64,000 bases of DNA from Reticulitermes speratus (lineage: Eukaryota > Arthropoda > Insecta > Blattodea > Rhinotermitidae): assembly GCA_021186555.1 (NCBI GenBank), contig JAJKFL010000042.1, positions 23,311,521 through 23,375,520 on the forward strand, in the 5' to 3' direction. The position numbers and the translations under genes were made by a program. The notes under the pieces were generated by a model. The model did no database searches. It worked only from the letters and a program-made list of their open reading frames with translations, and was not told the DNA's origin. Numbering within the stretch: position 1 is the first letter of the stretch; every line of letters starts with the position of its first letter. This document shows positions 1 to 12,560 of this stretch, in pieces.

Positions 1-848
1 GTATTCATTGCCAGTGACACACAAATACTAGTTTCCCTGACGTATATTATCCAGTATAATTGGGATTCGTTTTTCCCCTTGAGATAATGGAGGATATACA
101 CAAAGACCCTGTCATCTGATGCCATATCAGACTATGAATAACACAGGACTGAAATAGGCCATTAAGCACCTAGTGTGTAATGCTCGCCGAACATAGTAGA
201 AGCAAATGCAGAAACTAGAATATAATACACAAGAAAATGGAAAATTAAAATAGGAGCAATCAGAACTGAGCAAGAATAATGTAAAGTGGTAAATAAAACA
301 AGGTGATAGAAAATTAAAGAGTTACATTAGAAAATATAAGAGGAATATTGCGATCTTCTACGATAACATACCATGTCATTAGTACAGCTGAGACCACATG
401 ATGAAATAAAGTGTTTAAAAAATACCAGACCACACGATGTCAAAACTAGAGTTGATCAATACATCGATTGCATATGCCTGAACGGGTTACTTTAAATCTA
501 CCTTCACTACAATTTTACCAATATCTGAAGGAACAGTGATTAGATTCACTGCTAATAATTCACTGTTTAGCCAGGGTTTGTCATACACGTCTATATACGT
601 TGCAGGTTCTGTAAATTTATAGAGGCTTTACGTTCCAGATATCAGTATGTAGCCTCGAGAAAAGTCAAATATTATATATTCCTTGAATAATTAAATCTAT
701 TAAAACCTCTACACATAACCGCTCATAATATGTGTATTTTTAACGATTCTATATCAATATCTGAAGTCGTAAATTTTTCATCCTGCCTTTTCATTTAAAA
801 AATTAAAACAAAGTAAATTTTAACTTTTATTTTCACATAGTCTTAAGT
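1..848. other. Unassigned AT-rich non-coding DNA
   Basis: No open frame of note and no recognisable repeat family. Base composition is AT-rich, like most of the window. Nothing seen that supports a gene or RNA. Confidence 0.6.
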
Positions 849-876
849 GCAAAATGCAAAATGCAAAATGCAAAAT
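849..876. repeat. 7-bp microsatellite (GCAAAAT)x4
   Basis: Four perfect head-to-tail copies of GCAAAAT, read directly from the sequence. A simple slippage array with no evident function. Confidence 0.95.
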
Positions 877-1494
877 ATTTCCGCCTAGTGGAAAAAGTAC
901 TTCCGTTTCGCAGCCTTTCTAACCGTAGCTCGTAAGATTACACAGAACGATAGCCATGATTACTCTCGTTAATTTAAATCCCCTCACCGCTCAGCAACGT
1001 CACTGGCACCGCTGTGATTAAAAAGTTAGTAGCTTGATCTTCTCTAGCCGTAAAAGGAAACAGCATAATATGAATGTTCATGAAGATTTGACACATGTGC
1101 TTAGTTTTAAAGGACTAAACAACTTAAGCTTTTACAAGTAACTATGACAAACATGGACTTTCTTTTCTTAAACACACACATATGTATATGTAAACCTGAA
1201 CTATATTAGATATTTACATGGTTTACAAAATTGTTCAAAGTATCGCAGTCGACATTGTGCATTCAGAATACAATCAAATCTCAGATAGTGTAATTGGGAG
1301 AAACCCTATTTAATAGAGAAAGAGGAAACGCAGATAATTCGACATCGACTGCAAAAAAAATATAATTGAAATGGTCATTAATTGGAGTTATTTTAGTTTA
1401 TGTAATTATTTACGATTAAATATGACCATTAAATACATTAACTTGAACAATATTTCTAAGTCGGTTAACGTGTAACATATTACAGAGAGTAATT
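877..1494. other. Unassigned non-coding DNA
   Basis: AT-rich with scattered stops in all frames. No repeat or gene recognised. Confidence 0.6.
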
Positions 1495-1675
1495 ATATAT
1501 CATGCCACATACCGTCACTAAATGTCACGTCACACCCCGTCATTGCACAGCATGTCACAGACCACCATAATGCACCACGTCACAGACCGTCACTACATGT
1601 CACAGACTATCATTTCATAATATGACACAGACAGTCAGCACGTCTCTGACCGTCACTAGGTATCACGTCTCAGTC
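1495..1675. repeat. Diverged short-unit tandem repeat (ACCGTCACTA...TGTCAC)
   Basis: The stretch is built from imperfect repeats of a unit containing GTCAC, ACCGTCACTA and CATGTCAC (for example 'accgtcactaaatgtcac', 'agaccgtcactacatgtc', 'gaccgtcactaggtatcac'). The spacing is irregular, roughly 15-60 bp. It reads as an old, decayed minisatellite rather than a coding region. Confidence 0.7.
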
Positions 1676-1713
1676 TGTATTGTTTGATCCAGTTTCATCA
1701 TTTAATTTCTGTA

Positions 1714-1952
1714 CCCCCCCCCCCCCCCCATGATGCGACAGCCCTAGTGGACCAGAGCCTCCTGAATGTCGAGGCTTCACGATCACACTCAGGCACACCA
1801 CACTCGGTACGACTCCTCTGGACGAGTGATCAGCCTGACTCAGAAGCCTCTACCTGACAACACACAACACTGGCAACAGACTGATTCGAACACGAATTTT
1901 CAGCAAGCAAGCGGCTGCAGAACTACGCCTAAGACGGTGGGGCCACTGGGAT
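1714..1952 (-). mobile_element. SINE family A (tRNA-derived), minus strand, G-run tail
   Basis: This is the same body sequence as the copies near 14.4, 28.8, 29.5 and 58.1 kb: on the plus strand CGACAGCCCTAG..., then GAGGCTTCACGATCACACTC, then CACACCACACTCGGTA, then a CCTCTACCTGACAACACACA block. The tRNA-like head lies at the right end, reading in reverse from CCACTGGGAT, but its promoter boxes are damaged. The 3' tail on the minus strand is a run of 16 G (plus-strand C-run 1714-1729). SINEs of this kind are transcribed by RNA polymerase III and mobilised by a partner LINE. A short open frame inside it is incidental. Confidence 0.85.
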
Positions 1953-3005
1953 AGGCATTTCATGTCTATTATTGTTGGATATTTGTGGTTTTATCGAGAA
2001 GGGCGTGTGAACCCTTGTTTGAGGCAAGGAAGCAATCATGAGCTGATTTTGCTATTCAGCAACCCATGGGAACTTCACTGTTTCTTAAAAAACACTTAGG
2101 CTTCTCTGTAATTTCCTCTATAGGCCCACATCAAAACAGTCACGAACTTCTGAATCCAAGAACTCTCTGACGTGTCCAAAATCAGACAGCACCACTCATT
2201 ATAAAACTTCAAATTCAACTCTGAAAGATGTAATTTCGTTGATATTTGCGTATTCGCATTAGTGATGTCGTATATCTGCATGCTTTTCACAAACAGAACA
2301 TCACAAACTCATAATAATGTACAATTCTGCTTTTATATCTAAATTGTAAACACGCGACGGATGGCAAAACGTATTCACTTCTAAATAGGTTTCCAATAAA
2401 GGGAAGTTGTTCAATCTAAATTCTAAAGATTTTTTCTGGAAGAACCTAAATTTTATAATCCACAATACTCCATACCGTGGGGTTCTATAACTTAAATCGC
2501 TAATATATACATATCAATTTCACGATTTGTACATTCAGAAAATCGGTTGCTATTCTTTAAACCCATAATCTCCGTGTAACACATCATCCGTCAGCTTGTA
2601 TGATTGACATACCTCCTTTTACCTTAGCAGGAGATATAAATTAGTATCTATCTACTAGTCTGCCTTCCTGCATCTAGGTTACGTCACAAAGATATTCTAC
2701 AGTATGTTTACGTAAATAACCTAGCACATAAAGCAAAGCAACTTCTTTGGCTAACAGCCTCTCAAGCAGAGAAAGGACTTCCAGACTTGCTTAGTAATAT
2801 ATGACTCATTACAATGTTCACACAAGGGATAGCCTCTGGTCTCACTTCTCAACCACATGAACCCAGTCTTCATATACTGCGTTCAAAATGCAGTTGAATA
2901 TTATGCTTTGCTTAAACCTAAGCTTTTCAAGTAGTATGTTCCCTTCTGGTTTTCTGAACAAACTTAGAATGTACTTAATATTATGTTTACCGTGCATGTT
3001 TATTA
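1953..3005. other. Unassigned AT-rich non-coding DNA
   Basis: Only short frames without domain signal. No mobile element recognised. Confidence 0.55.
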
Positions 3006-3072
3006 ACACTAGTAAACACTATACCAACACATGCACTTCCTGTACATGTGTTGGTATAGTGTTTACTAGTGT
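3006..3072. repeat. Perfect 28-bp inverted repeat (hairpin)
   Basis: The left arm 3006-3033 (starting ACACTAGTAAACACTATACC) is the exact reverse complement of 3045-3072, with an 11-nt spacer. If transcribed, it would fold into a long perfect hairpin. I see no flanking element ends. It could be a fold-back scar of a mobile element or a small hairpin locus. Confidence 0.95.
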
Positions 3073-4949
3073 AAACTTAGAATGTATTTCAATCTCTTAA
3101 ATACGTGTTAATATTTCATTAATTTGAAATTATTTTGTTTAATAACTTCAATTACTTAAAATTACTTCCAAACCTCTTTCGCGTTGAGTGTCCTGGGATT
3201 TAATCAACACCTACGATAAGTATCAAATATATCATCCTTATTTATGTTACAAAATTTATGGAGGCTTTATAGAATGGAATTTTTAGATGTCACTCATCTT
3301 GTATATTACTGTGGAATGCCAGTCAACATGGTGATTTTTAAATATCTTTTTCCCTTTACACGAAATCCGCTACCATTTCTCAATAACTGGTTTATCCTTC
3401 AGAAAACAAATGCTGATCTTCTGGGTTCTTACATCGTCTTTCAGGATACGGTATAAGAAGCAATAAGACCATTTTGAGGAACAAATTTAGGCTAAATTAA
3501 GTTACTCAAGAAATGGGGCATTTCTGCATTTCAAGATTCTTCACTGGAAGTAAAGAGAACCATCAGGGTCCCCTGTGGGATATAGACCGCGACAGCTCCC
3601 GTCATCAAATTCAAATTGAGGACCACCTACGTACCGGCGTCCTCATGTGCCTCCCTGCTTCATGCACTAGTGCCCCTCATGCCACCATGCTTTGTCGTCT
3701 TCCACTTTTAATATACCACTTTCACTGAATTTTCTTTTTCTGCCTCTTCCCCCAATCATTTCTTCCACATATAAGCGACCATGCTTATTTAAATATACAG
3801 CCAAGAGAAGTGGCTCTCAGGTGATATTCTTGTTCAGTCTGACAGCTAAACTTAAATTTAAAACCACGCGAAGGAAGCGATTTATACAAAACTATGACGC
3901 TCACTCGATTTTCAGTAAAGATATTTGTCATTCATGTCTTTGAGCCACAAGATATATGATTCAAATTACACTTTGGTTCAATAAATTCCGAACCTCCCCA
4001 ATTTGAAGAGAGATGACACTTTGCTCGAGAATTTGCAGCTCTAATTTGTAGCCTACATGACATTTAACTAAACAGTTGAATAATAACTAACCATTTAGAT
4101 CGCTGGTAATAACACTCAAGGGTTCAACATCGCTAATATCAGACTACGATGCTGAACATGAGACTAAGCTAATTTTATCCACCTCCCATTCTCGTTAGCA
4201 ACGTTCCTGTAATTCACGTTCATAAAACCTAACATCACTTTAATGATCCTGCTTGAGATTTCCATCCAAATGCTATAAGCAGTTGTTGTCCTGTCTCGTA
4301 GTTTTACACGATCAGTCAATCCTAGTATTCTTGATAACAGCCCCTAAATATGCTAATAACATGTACTTGTTACACTCAAGTATTACCCTCTGCGGCATCC
4401 TCTGACGTAATTAATATATATTTTTATATTCATCCCTTTAAAGTTACATAATGTTTCCTTCCTCTTTGACTTCAGTCAGAATCCTCTTCCCACAACGACG
4501 CCCTTGCACTTGTTCTACAAGGTTCTAGCATTTATTTCTAAACACAATTGCGGTATCTGTGGAGTTATTAATTCCTAATTGCTCTCATATACCTTCTTTG
4601 TCCTTTTTACTCTACTTTATAGTACGTAAATTTCTTAACGACATTATTTCACTTATATACAAACACATTCATATCCGCGATATAGCGCCACTGTTTTTTT
4701 TTTCGCCGAAATTCTTGGCGGTATGTCGAAGGTAGCGGAAAATTAAAATATTGTATAATAGGGAATCTATTTTCACAGGCTTCAATGGGAGATAATGAGT
4801 GTGCCGCTTTAAGGGGCTTGACTTACTTGCCTGAGAACAGTCATGAAAAAACTGATACATTCTTTAAATAACAGTCAATCATACTAGATTACGGTAGCTA
4901 ATATTACCTTTATTCTAACAGGAACATTTCAACTTACATGGCAGACCGA
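3073..4949. other. Unassigned AT-rich non-coding DNA
   Basis: Contains several 60-83 codon frames (for example near 3244-3943) with no recognisable domain, biased composition and no plausible context. I see no gene here. Confidence 0.5.
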
Positions 4950-5192
4950 CCACAGTGTTTTTATATTCTTTATACCGTGCACTGTCTTTAGTAAAATCAC
5001 ACAATATTCTGCCCAACAAAATGCACTCTATTTTTTTTCAGGTATTCTGTGTTACAATATCTTGTTAATCAATTCTACATGTTTCGATCGCTCATGGGAT
5101 CATCATCAGGGATTCATATCAAAGTAAAGATACTGTAACATAGAATACCTGAAAAAATAGACTGCATTGTGTTGGACTGAATATTGTGTGAT
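4950..5192 (-). mobile_element. Penelope-like non-autonomous element with inverted arms
   Basis: The arms 4998-5064 and 5127-5190 are imperfect reverse complements (shared blocks CACACAATATTC, CAGGTATTCTGTGTTACA and their complements). A hammerhead core lies between them on the minus strand. Left of the arms, the stretch up to about 4992 contains TATACCGTGCACTGT, which matches the tail found beside other copies in this window. No coding capacity. I found no clean target-site duplication, so the outer ends are approximate. Assignment to Penelope-like elements rests on the ribozyme type and the shared layout, not on a protein. Confidence 0.65.
5076..5109 (-). ncRNA. Hammerhead ribozyme motif (PLE type)
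   Basis: On the minus strand: CTGATGA at 5109-5103, a stem II segment closed by GATC/GATC, GAAAC at 5085-5081, then ATGTA. A-C-A can pair with U-G-U to give a minimal stem III, leaving the cleavage triplet GUA. All conserved core bases are present. Stem II is weak (4 bp). Confidence 0.7.
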
Positions 5193-6011
5193 GCAAAGCA
5201 TAGTTACATATTTTAAAGGGTGAGATTTGCATGGTTTTCCTTCAATAAATACGAGTATCATGTATCAGCAGTTTAGCATATTTTCCTTACTATAACTTTT
5301 TGCGGGCGCCTTTCATTGTTACTGAAATATTAACAATCATACTATAAACACATAGACTAAATTACTTTGTTACATTTCCTTAGTCATATGCTTTCAAAGT
5401 CTTAATACTTTACACGCTAACCTAATAAATGAAGAACTCCCGTTTCATTCATTACCTACGAATATTACACGGTATCTTAAACGCGATGAGTGTAATTAAA
5501 ATTTAAAGCTTTCACGGCGACTAAATTCAACAAACTATTCTCGGGCTAGCAGCCGCGTCATGTGGTTCAATGGCGATGGTGATGTTTATATTTTCCGCTG
5601 TCTTTGTACTGCAGTATGTTGTATAGAGCCTGTGTCAAATACTCTTTAAAGCAAAGTGCTTAGTATAGTTATGATATGCTTAAATATTTAAACCTCTGCA
5701 TTTTCCCCATGGTGTATATGACACGCGTCTGGTCAGAAAAATTAGTGATTACTTCCCTAAACACTATTAACCACCTTCTTCTCGTAATGGGAATCAGGGT
5801 TCTTTGGTAAAATAGAGAAACTTTCAATTGTCAGTTATTCAGACGAATTTCATTCTTCAAATTTTCTGTATAAGATGTTTAGGCACACTAAGATGTTTAC
5901 ATATATCATCCACTTTACTTTAAGCTGCCTTAAAGCTATAATAGATTCCCGGCAACATAAAGGGATATTTATATTCTGTAAAATGTCCAGACACTTCCTC
6001 AAGTCCGACGA
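5193..6011. other. Unassigned non-coding DNA
   Basis: AT-rich. A 60-codon frame near 5875 runs into the SINE fragment that follows and has no domain. Nothing else seen. Confidence 0.55.
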
Positions 6012-6117
6012 AACGTTTATTCAATGGATACCCGGGACGTTTCCCCCGACCAGTTGACCAGTCACGTATATGTAGTGCCGAAATAAAAATGAGTGGCGCT
6101 GTACCTCCATTACCCCA
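6012..6117 (+). mobile_element. SINE family V, 3' fragment
   Basis: Matches the 3' half of the copy at 20010-20270: a CAATGG(G)TACC-like block, then AAAAATGAGTGG, GCTGTACCTC and a CCTCC-like stretch in the same order. The tRNA-like head is missing, so this is a truncated copy. Confidence 0.65.
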
Positions 6118-7110
6118 AACGTAACAACTTTACTTTCATTCTGATAAATATCTCAGCTGAGCTGCAGGCGTCAGCAACGGATTAAAATAAAATAAAATTT
6201 GAGAGAAACTGATAAAAGAATTACTTCAATACGCTTAGAGTAACTAATGTATAGATATATAAAATCATTGTGTAATATATCCAGTGTGAATGTAAGTTTG
6301 TATTTCTAATTAGCCTCTTATTCCTACATTTACGGAACAATTTAACTCTGTTATAGCGTGGCTGAATTTTCTTGTTCTCAGATGAAACGTTGTGCCATGG
6401 AATTTAATCCTATCACAGAATCAGGATAAACCCAGGGTAAAGCTGAAAGGTTTTTCTCAGATTGATTTGTTTGAGAAGTAAATTTATATACCTTTTGTAT
6501 ATAAGACAATGGGGGCGGAAAGAGTGATCAAAAGTTAAATTCTCATTATCTGGAGACATACCTTAGTACCAGTAAAAAAAAATCGTGTATAATGACTAAA
6601 TCGTATATAATGACAGCGTAAAATGTGCATGTAATTGTATAATCATTCGGACTCACTGCCGTATAGATACATTCAATAAGACAGTCATTCGAAACGCTCC
6701 TTTAAATTTCCTTCTGAGGCTGAAGAAGATACAGAAGCTGCGAGTAGATAACAAGGCCCATTTCTACAAAATAGTGAAAAGTTTAGGCACAAGAAACTCA
6801 AACATTCCAGGTGCGTGAATGCCACCTCTCGACTCGAAAGTGTCCATATCTAATGCAAAACGTTAATGCTTATCCCCATTACTGCAACCTCTGTGTATAT
6901 GTAAAATCCAGGTCGTTCTCCTATCCAATTCTTGTATAGACCTCAAGGGTGAAAGCCGGGAGAAAACAGGTGAAAATATAATAGATCCACATAATATAAT
7001 ATTTGATTCAACTCTCCACTAACAATTTAGAGCTTCGACTGCTTGTACATTAGCGAAATATGATCCAAACTTCAAACACAATCTGATCACAACAATCTAG
7101 GCTCCATACA
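6118..7110. other. Unassigned AT-rich non-coding DNA
   Basis: No frame, repeat or structured RNA recognised. Confidence 0.55.
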
Positions 7111-7518
7111 TTAAAATTCGCGATAACACTGTAAACACACACATAACAATAAATCTTGCGTAGTGTTGAGAAAACAGAAGAACAAAGTGCACAACTCACC
7201 CCCAAAACCAGCACTTGGACAACAACCCCGCAGGTCTCCGTCGGTAGGAAATTCAGAACCACCAGACCAAACACAAATTTGGCAACCGTTCAGGTCCCCA
7301 CTCAGAATCGAAGTCAGCTCCCGAACAAAACTATAAAGGTCATGGAGGAAACGACTGGGAAGGAGGGGAGGGCGAGAGCAGCACAAGTGCCATCTGGAGG
7401 AGGAAGCCATTACTTTTGTCTGTTTCGTCCTAACCAGAAGCCAGTCAACAGGACCCAAAGCATGGGTCTGACCAGTTACGAAACCTTGTTTTCAAATGCA
7501 CTCCATCTGCCTATGTGA
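7111..7518. other. Locally open, GC-richer segment; no gene recognised
   Basis: Both strands stay open for over 110 codons: plus 7156-7518 (120 codons) and minus 7111-7458 (115 codons), with another minus frame at 7050-7274. The segment is clearly less AT-rich than its surroundings, which by itself lengthens chance frames. The plus frame is rich in Thr, Gln, Asn and Lys; the minus frame is Cys- and Leu-rich. I recognise no domain, signal peptide or splice context in either. It could be an unknown repeat, an exon-like remnant or chance. Confidence 0.3.
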
Positions 7519-8549
7519 GCTTTATAAAAACTATAAGTATGTAGAGAACGCACGTATGCGTTCGACAGTTTCATCAGACACACGTAAGCGATCTGTATGT
7601 CTCTTTGGCACACCAATTCCGGTCTCTTGAATCTCTTTGTACCAAGGACGTGTTTATGGTCTCAGTGGTAGCGTCTTGTGACACGCTGTTCCGAGAGGGT
7701 CTCTGGACCTGTGCATCCGATTTAATTCGATAAACCACTCCATACTCTGTGACTTCTTCGGTGGGTTCATGGCAAATTATTTGATGAGTCACACACACTC
7801 ACACTCACAAACACACACACATGTGGAAGAAGCGCAGCGTAATATGAGGATAATACGAACTACCAGTTTCTCTAGCAGGGGACGTGAAGCCGTGTGTAGT
7901 TTCATAGAGTATTTATTCAGGAGCAAATCTTTAAAGACAGACCTTACCTTGCCTTATCTTACCAAGTAAAACACTGAATACATTTCTGCTTGTGAAGAAA
8001 TTTTGATTGATAGAGTCCGAATAAAAGAATTACAGTGAAAAATTACTTGGGAATAAATTAGATGTAATCTGCTGTGACTCTTGTCAACGTGCTGTCCAAG
8101 TATTTGCTAGTAGGGATTGAGGAAAAGGCACAGGCATAATTACTCGGGATAAATTGCCTCAGGGACGACAACCGAAATCTCGACCTTTCGAATTAAAAAG
8201 AGGAAGGCTAACTTCAATTCACTGTTAGTATGACAGTCTTATTGTCATTAACACTTCTTGTGATGTTTTTATTTAAAATATGAAGAATTAAACTTTTACG
8301 TTACTCATAGTGTGAGAGAAGGAAGGCTTTCTCTAATATTTGTGTTTTCCTCTAATTGATGGCGATGCACATTTTCAGTCGGATTTTTAAGTGTAATTTT
8401 TAAGACATATGAAGAAATCATATTTAACAAATTAAATATGCAAAGGCTGATTTTCGCGAGAACAAAACGAACAGGAAACCACTGAAAACCCAACTGAGAC
8501 GAGGTTACAAAAGCATCAAATATGCACCTCACGAAACATTGTAAAGTGT
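7519..8549. other. Unassigned DNA, includes a possible decayed tRNA-like stretch and a CA-rich microsatellite
   Basis: Around 7655-7690 the plus strand reads TGGTCTCAGTGGTAGCGTC, which resembles a Pol III A box, but no convincing B box follows. I do not call a SINE. An imperfect (CA)n tract lies at about 7788-7822. Nothing else seen. Confidence 0.45.
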
Positions 8550-8652
8550 TCCACTAAGTAAGTACGTAACCAACTAACTGACGACCCAATTAACTAACCA
8601 AATAACTAACCAACCAACTAACCACCTAAACAACCAACCAATTAACTGATTA
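8550..8652. repeat. Imperfect (AACTAACC)n minisatellite
   Basis: Repeated short units such as AACCAACTAACTG, TTAACTAACCAAATAACT and AACCAACCAACTAACC run through this interval with frequent substitutions. A low-complexity slippage array. Confidence 0.85.
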
Positions 8653-11600
8653 GCCAACAGATCCTCAGCCAATCTTAACACTTTCCTCATTGTGTGAAAC
8701 TGGAAAGTTCATTCCTTACTCAAAACAGCTTGCCACTCTGCCGTGTCTTGGACCAAACGAAAACAGCCCACACCCTGCCACAGCATTTATTTATGATAGA
8801 TTGAAATATTACTCTCCGATCCAAGCCCACGTCTTCAAATCCGTCTTTCGCCTTCAGGCTTGACAATCAAAACCATACATTCATTTCTTATCTCTTCTAA
8901 GCATGCCAACTACTCAGCCCTTCTTATCCTAATTGATTTAATATCCTAAAAATATCTGGCGAGATCCAGGTTATACGTTCTCCCGTTGCTCTCCTCCTCT
9001 TGGCAGGTGTCTAATATGAAATTAAAACCTCTAACTTTCTTAAAAGTTTATAGCTCTGATATTCGGATATTACGTAGGCCTATTAATGAAGAACACAGTC
9101 ATAAAATGTATTTTACGAGAATTACTACGTTAAGTATAAGCTTTCGAATATCTTAATTGAAACAAATAAACGAAAGAAAGAGAAAGTAGAGAAAAACATA
9201 CTCCTCAAGGCAAAAATATATACAGACAAAAGTATCGTAGTTTTGGGGAAATACTTCAATATGATTTACGTGTGATTGCATTTTACAGGAACCTAACAAA
9301 CATTCTGTCGAGTGTCACAAATCAAGACTGAAGCCCACTGTTATTCCGCAAAGCACATTGAATGCATTCTTAATTTAATACGTATAAAAATTAAATATAT
9401 TTTATTGAGAGCTTGAACGCGTGTTTGTAGGACGGAGAGAGAATGAGCGAGTGAGTGAGTGTCACTGGCTAAATATTGAAACATATTCTACAGAGCTCTA
9501 ATGACATGGGGCAAATGAATAAGAAAATACATTCTTTCTCCATGTCATAAGTTTACAAAAATTAATTTTATTCATAATATGTAATTAGAGCTGTTTGAAA
9601 ACTAATCTTTGCAATTGTGGCGAGGTCCGACTGCTTTGAAGAGACACACAAGTACCGACACTATTTTCACGACCAAATATCCAGCTCTATCGAGTCCGAA
9701 AGTGCATGCAGTCAGTTAGGACCTTATAATAAGAGACGTCCAGCCCATACCTACTCTTCCATCATAGAGATTCAGTCTCGTAAGTATAAATGGAGTTAGT
9801 AGAGAAGTTCAGATCCGAATGAACGAGGGATCAACTAATTGCACAGTTCTATTGGGTGAACTAAACTCCGACTTGCCGCTAGGGAAACGTCCGCACATAA
9901 GACAATAACAATAAATAAATGTACTACAGCTTCCCGACTCGATTCTGACAATGCCTTCCCTGCCAAGTTTACCAATTACTGTCTCACGGTAAGGGTCATT
10001 CTGTTGGGTAGCTGACAGTAAGAGGTTTAGCGAGACTAAAATCTAGATTTCGCAGCTACTGACAGCGCCCATCACAATCCGATTTAACCCACTTACTTTG
10101 TTCAGTGTCATCTATTACAAAATATAACTCAGAAGGAAAGAAAAGTGATAAAACTTTTCCAAGACAAAGACATGAATTTCGAAACTGTCTTTACAAGACT
10201 GTGCGATTAAATATGCAATATATGTACATACAGTTAACCCCAGCTATTAGTTCTAAGGCAAGACAGTAAATCAAATATGTACCTGGTAACATACATATTC
10301 ACTTACAAATAAAAATGCAGTTATGCAATTTGACGTATTCGCGGCAGTGACTGTACGGTGTAGCACGTATCTTCCGGAATGCGATACGCGTAGATTAACA
10401 GAGAGATACTATCATCTCGATGGAACCTCCTGCCCTCATCTGCATAATTTACTTAAGCAGTACATTCCTACGAGATGGGGAGTCCGTCTAGCAAAGTACA
10501 CGGCTTCACAAACCAAGACATTTTCAGAGAATCTCATATTCACCTAGAGGTTATAAATAAGATGTCTGAAAAACTTAATGTTTGCATCACAATAGCAGAG
10601 AAATATGTACTTTGAAGGTGGCGTGTCCTTTAATAGCGCTATTTGTATACGTAGTTCCATGAATATCCTTCAGCGCATGCAAAAGTAAATAGCAACATGA
10701 TATCAGCAGCTCATATCTTTCTTATAAAACAAGACAGACAGCTAAGAGCATCAAAATTAATACTGCAAAATTTTAATTTTTATGCACATTACTTCCTCTC
10801 AACACATAATATTAATGAAAGAACCTCTTTGAATCTTAACATTAAAGCCTTGAAATTTTGTTGTCATACAAAGCCCTTATTCTTTAAATACACAGAATGA
10901 ATGCCTACGTAGATCACTTACATATATTAAGAAAGTTTATATTCTACTGTTAACGTGCAATGTTAAACTTTTTATTAGGACATAACGCGTTTTGCATTCC
11001 GTTTTGTTTAATGTCCCTTTCTTTGTAAGATAAAAGTGATTGTTAGAGACAAATGCAACGCTTTACTTGCCTTTCAAGGGGAGCGAATGAGTGTTGTACC
11101 AAGTTGGCAACTTCTAAATGTCTGTAATTTAACCGGTGCTTAAGACTGGAGGGCTTAGAAAACTGAATGAATGTTTCCTTGTTTTTCTGAAACATTTTCG
11201 TGATGGAACAAACAAGTGAGCTGAGAACAAGTTACATGTTTATCGGGGAAGATATGTATCTGTAATGGAATGTAAGTGCGTATAATACAGTGCTTACATA
11301 CAATGTTTACAATACAGCGCTATACGAAAAACAAGGAAGCAAAATGTAGCCTTGTAAGGGACATTTTTAAATCCAGGTCTCGCATCACGCATATTCTTAG
11401 TTGCTGGATGCATGCCCGGTATGCCCAGTGACCAAGTCCATTTCGCACATGGAGCAAAGGGATGCTGTAAATTAAGGGTTGAATGATGGAATGAGCACCC
11501 GTTATTATATTATATTATATTATATATATCTCATTAAGATAAAAAATAAAAATAATATTTTTTTCTAGATTCAGTGTCTTTTCTTTGGATTAAAGAAATT

Positions 11601-12560
11601 ATACCTACATTGATGCAGCGAAATGATGTAATTGTGGTAAGACGTAATACGTATTGCATTTGACTCGAGATAATTCAGTCAGTATAGTGACTGGCTAAGC
11701 CTAACCATCAGCGTACCTGTTCGTCATTACGTCCAAACAGGCTACCGGCCGACCCCCCCCCCCCCACCCCGCAACCTCATGCACTATGCATACTGGTGGA
11801 CCAATCCCCACAGTAAAGGGTCTGGAGCGAGAAGCTGACCAATAAGCTCCCATCTAATGTCTACGTGAAATATGTGTGGACCCATTCCTCCGCTACCGAA
11901 TACTTATTCAAGGTCTGTTGCTTACTTCAACACAGGGACAGTGGAGCATATCCTTTATTTCACTTTATTCTGCATAACTCTCTTTACTATGTTTTAACTC
12001 TTAAGCAAGTGACAAGGTTGAGTAATAAAAGGCGGATGCAAAATTCCAGTGATTCATTAGATAAAACATTTCAGCTATTACACTGTACTGAAGACCATTT
12101 TTAAGCAATATAACAAACCTTAGTTACAACCTTGTTGTCGCGGAATATGTTTTTACTTATTTGTATCTGAAAAATAATTTGAGTTGCACCTTTAAAGAAC
12201 CATCTGAAATTTAAGAGACGAGTTCATAGATGCTGAGTTTGTCTGTTGCTAACGGAGTGGGAAGCATGCAAATTACAAACAAGAAACAGAAAGAGAGAGA
12301 AAGACGAGGGGATATTATTTTGAACTTAATAGGCTTCATTTCAAGGGGGGGAAAAGATACATGCATATACACGCACTTAACACTTCCCTGCCTGTGAGCT
12401 AGAAGTTCATATGTTGCAGATACAAATGTATTATTTAATCGCGCTAAAAATAAAGTATGTTTGCTTCCCTTCGCATCGATCTCCGTTTATAACCCACTGT
12501 TATCCTCCTATTTCACGCCAATTAAAAAGGAATTGAAAAGAATTTCGTTAAACTTAATAT
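8653..12560. other. Unassigned AT-rich DNA with minor simple repeats
   Basis: No gene or mobile element recognised in nearly 4 kb. Small features only: a TATAT/ATTAT tract at about 11500-11530 and a 13-bp C run at 11753-11765 followed by CCCCGCAACC, which I could not tie to a SINE. Open frames here (60-79 codons) have no domain signal. Confidence 0.5.

Noticed and set aside
7655..7690. TGGTCTCAGTGGTAGCGTC as a SINE head
   Set aside because: Resembles an A box, but no B box and no second copy were found.
11753..11765. 13-bp C run as another SINE A tail
   Set aside because: The sequence next to it does not match the SINE A body.
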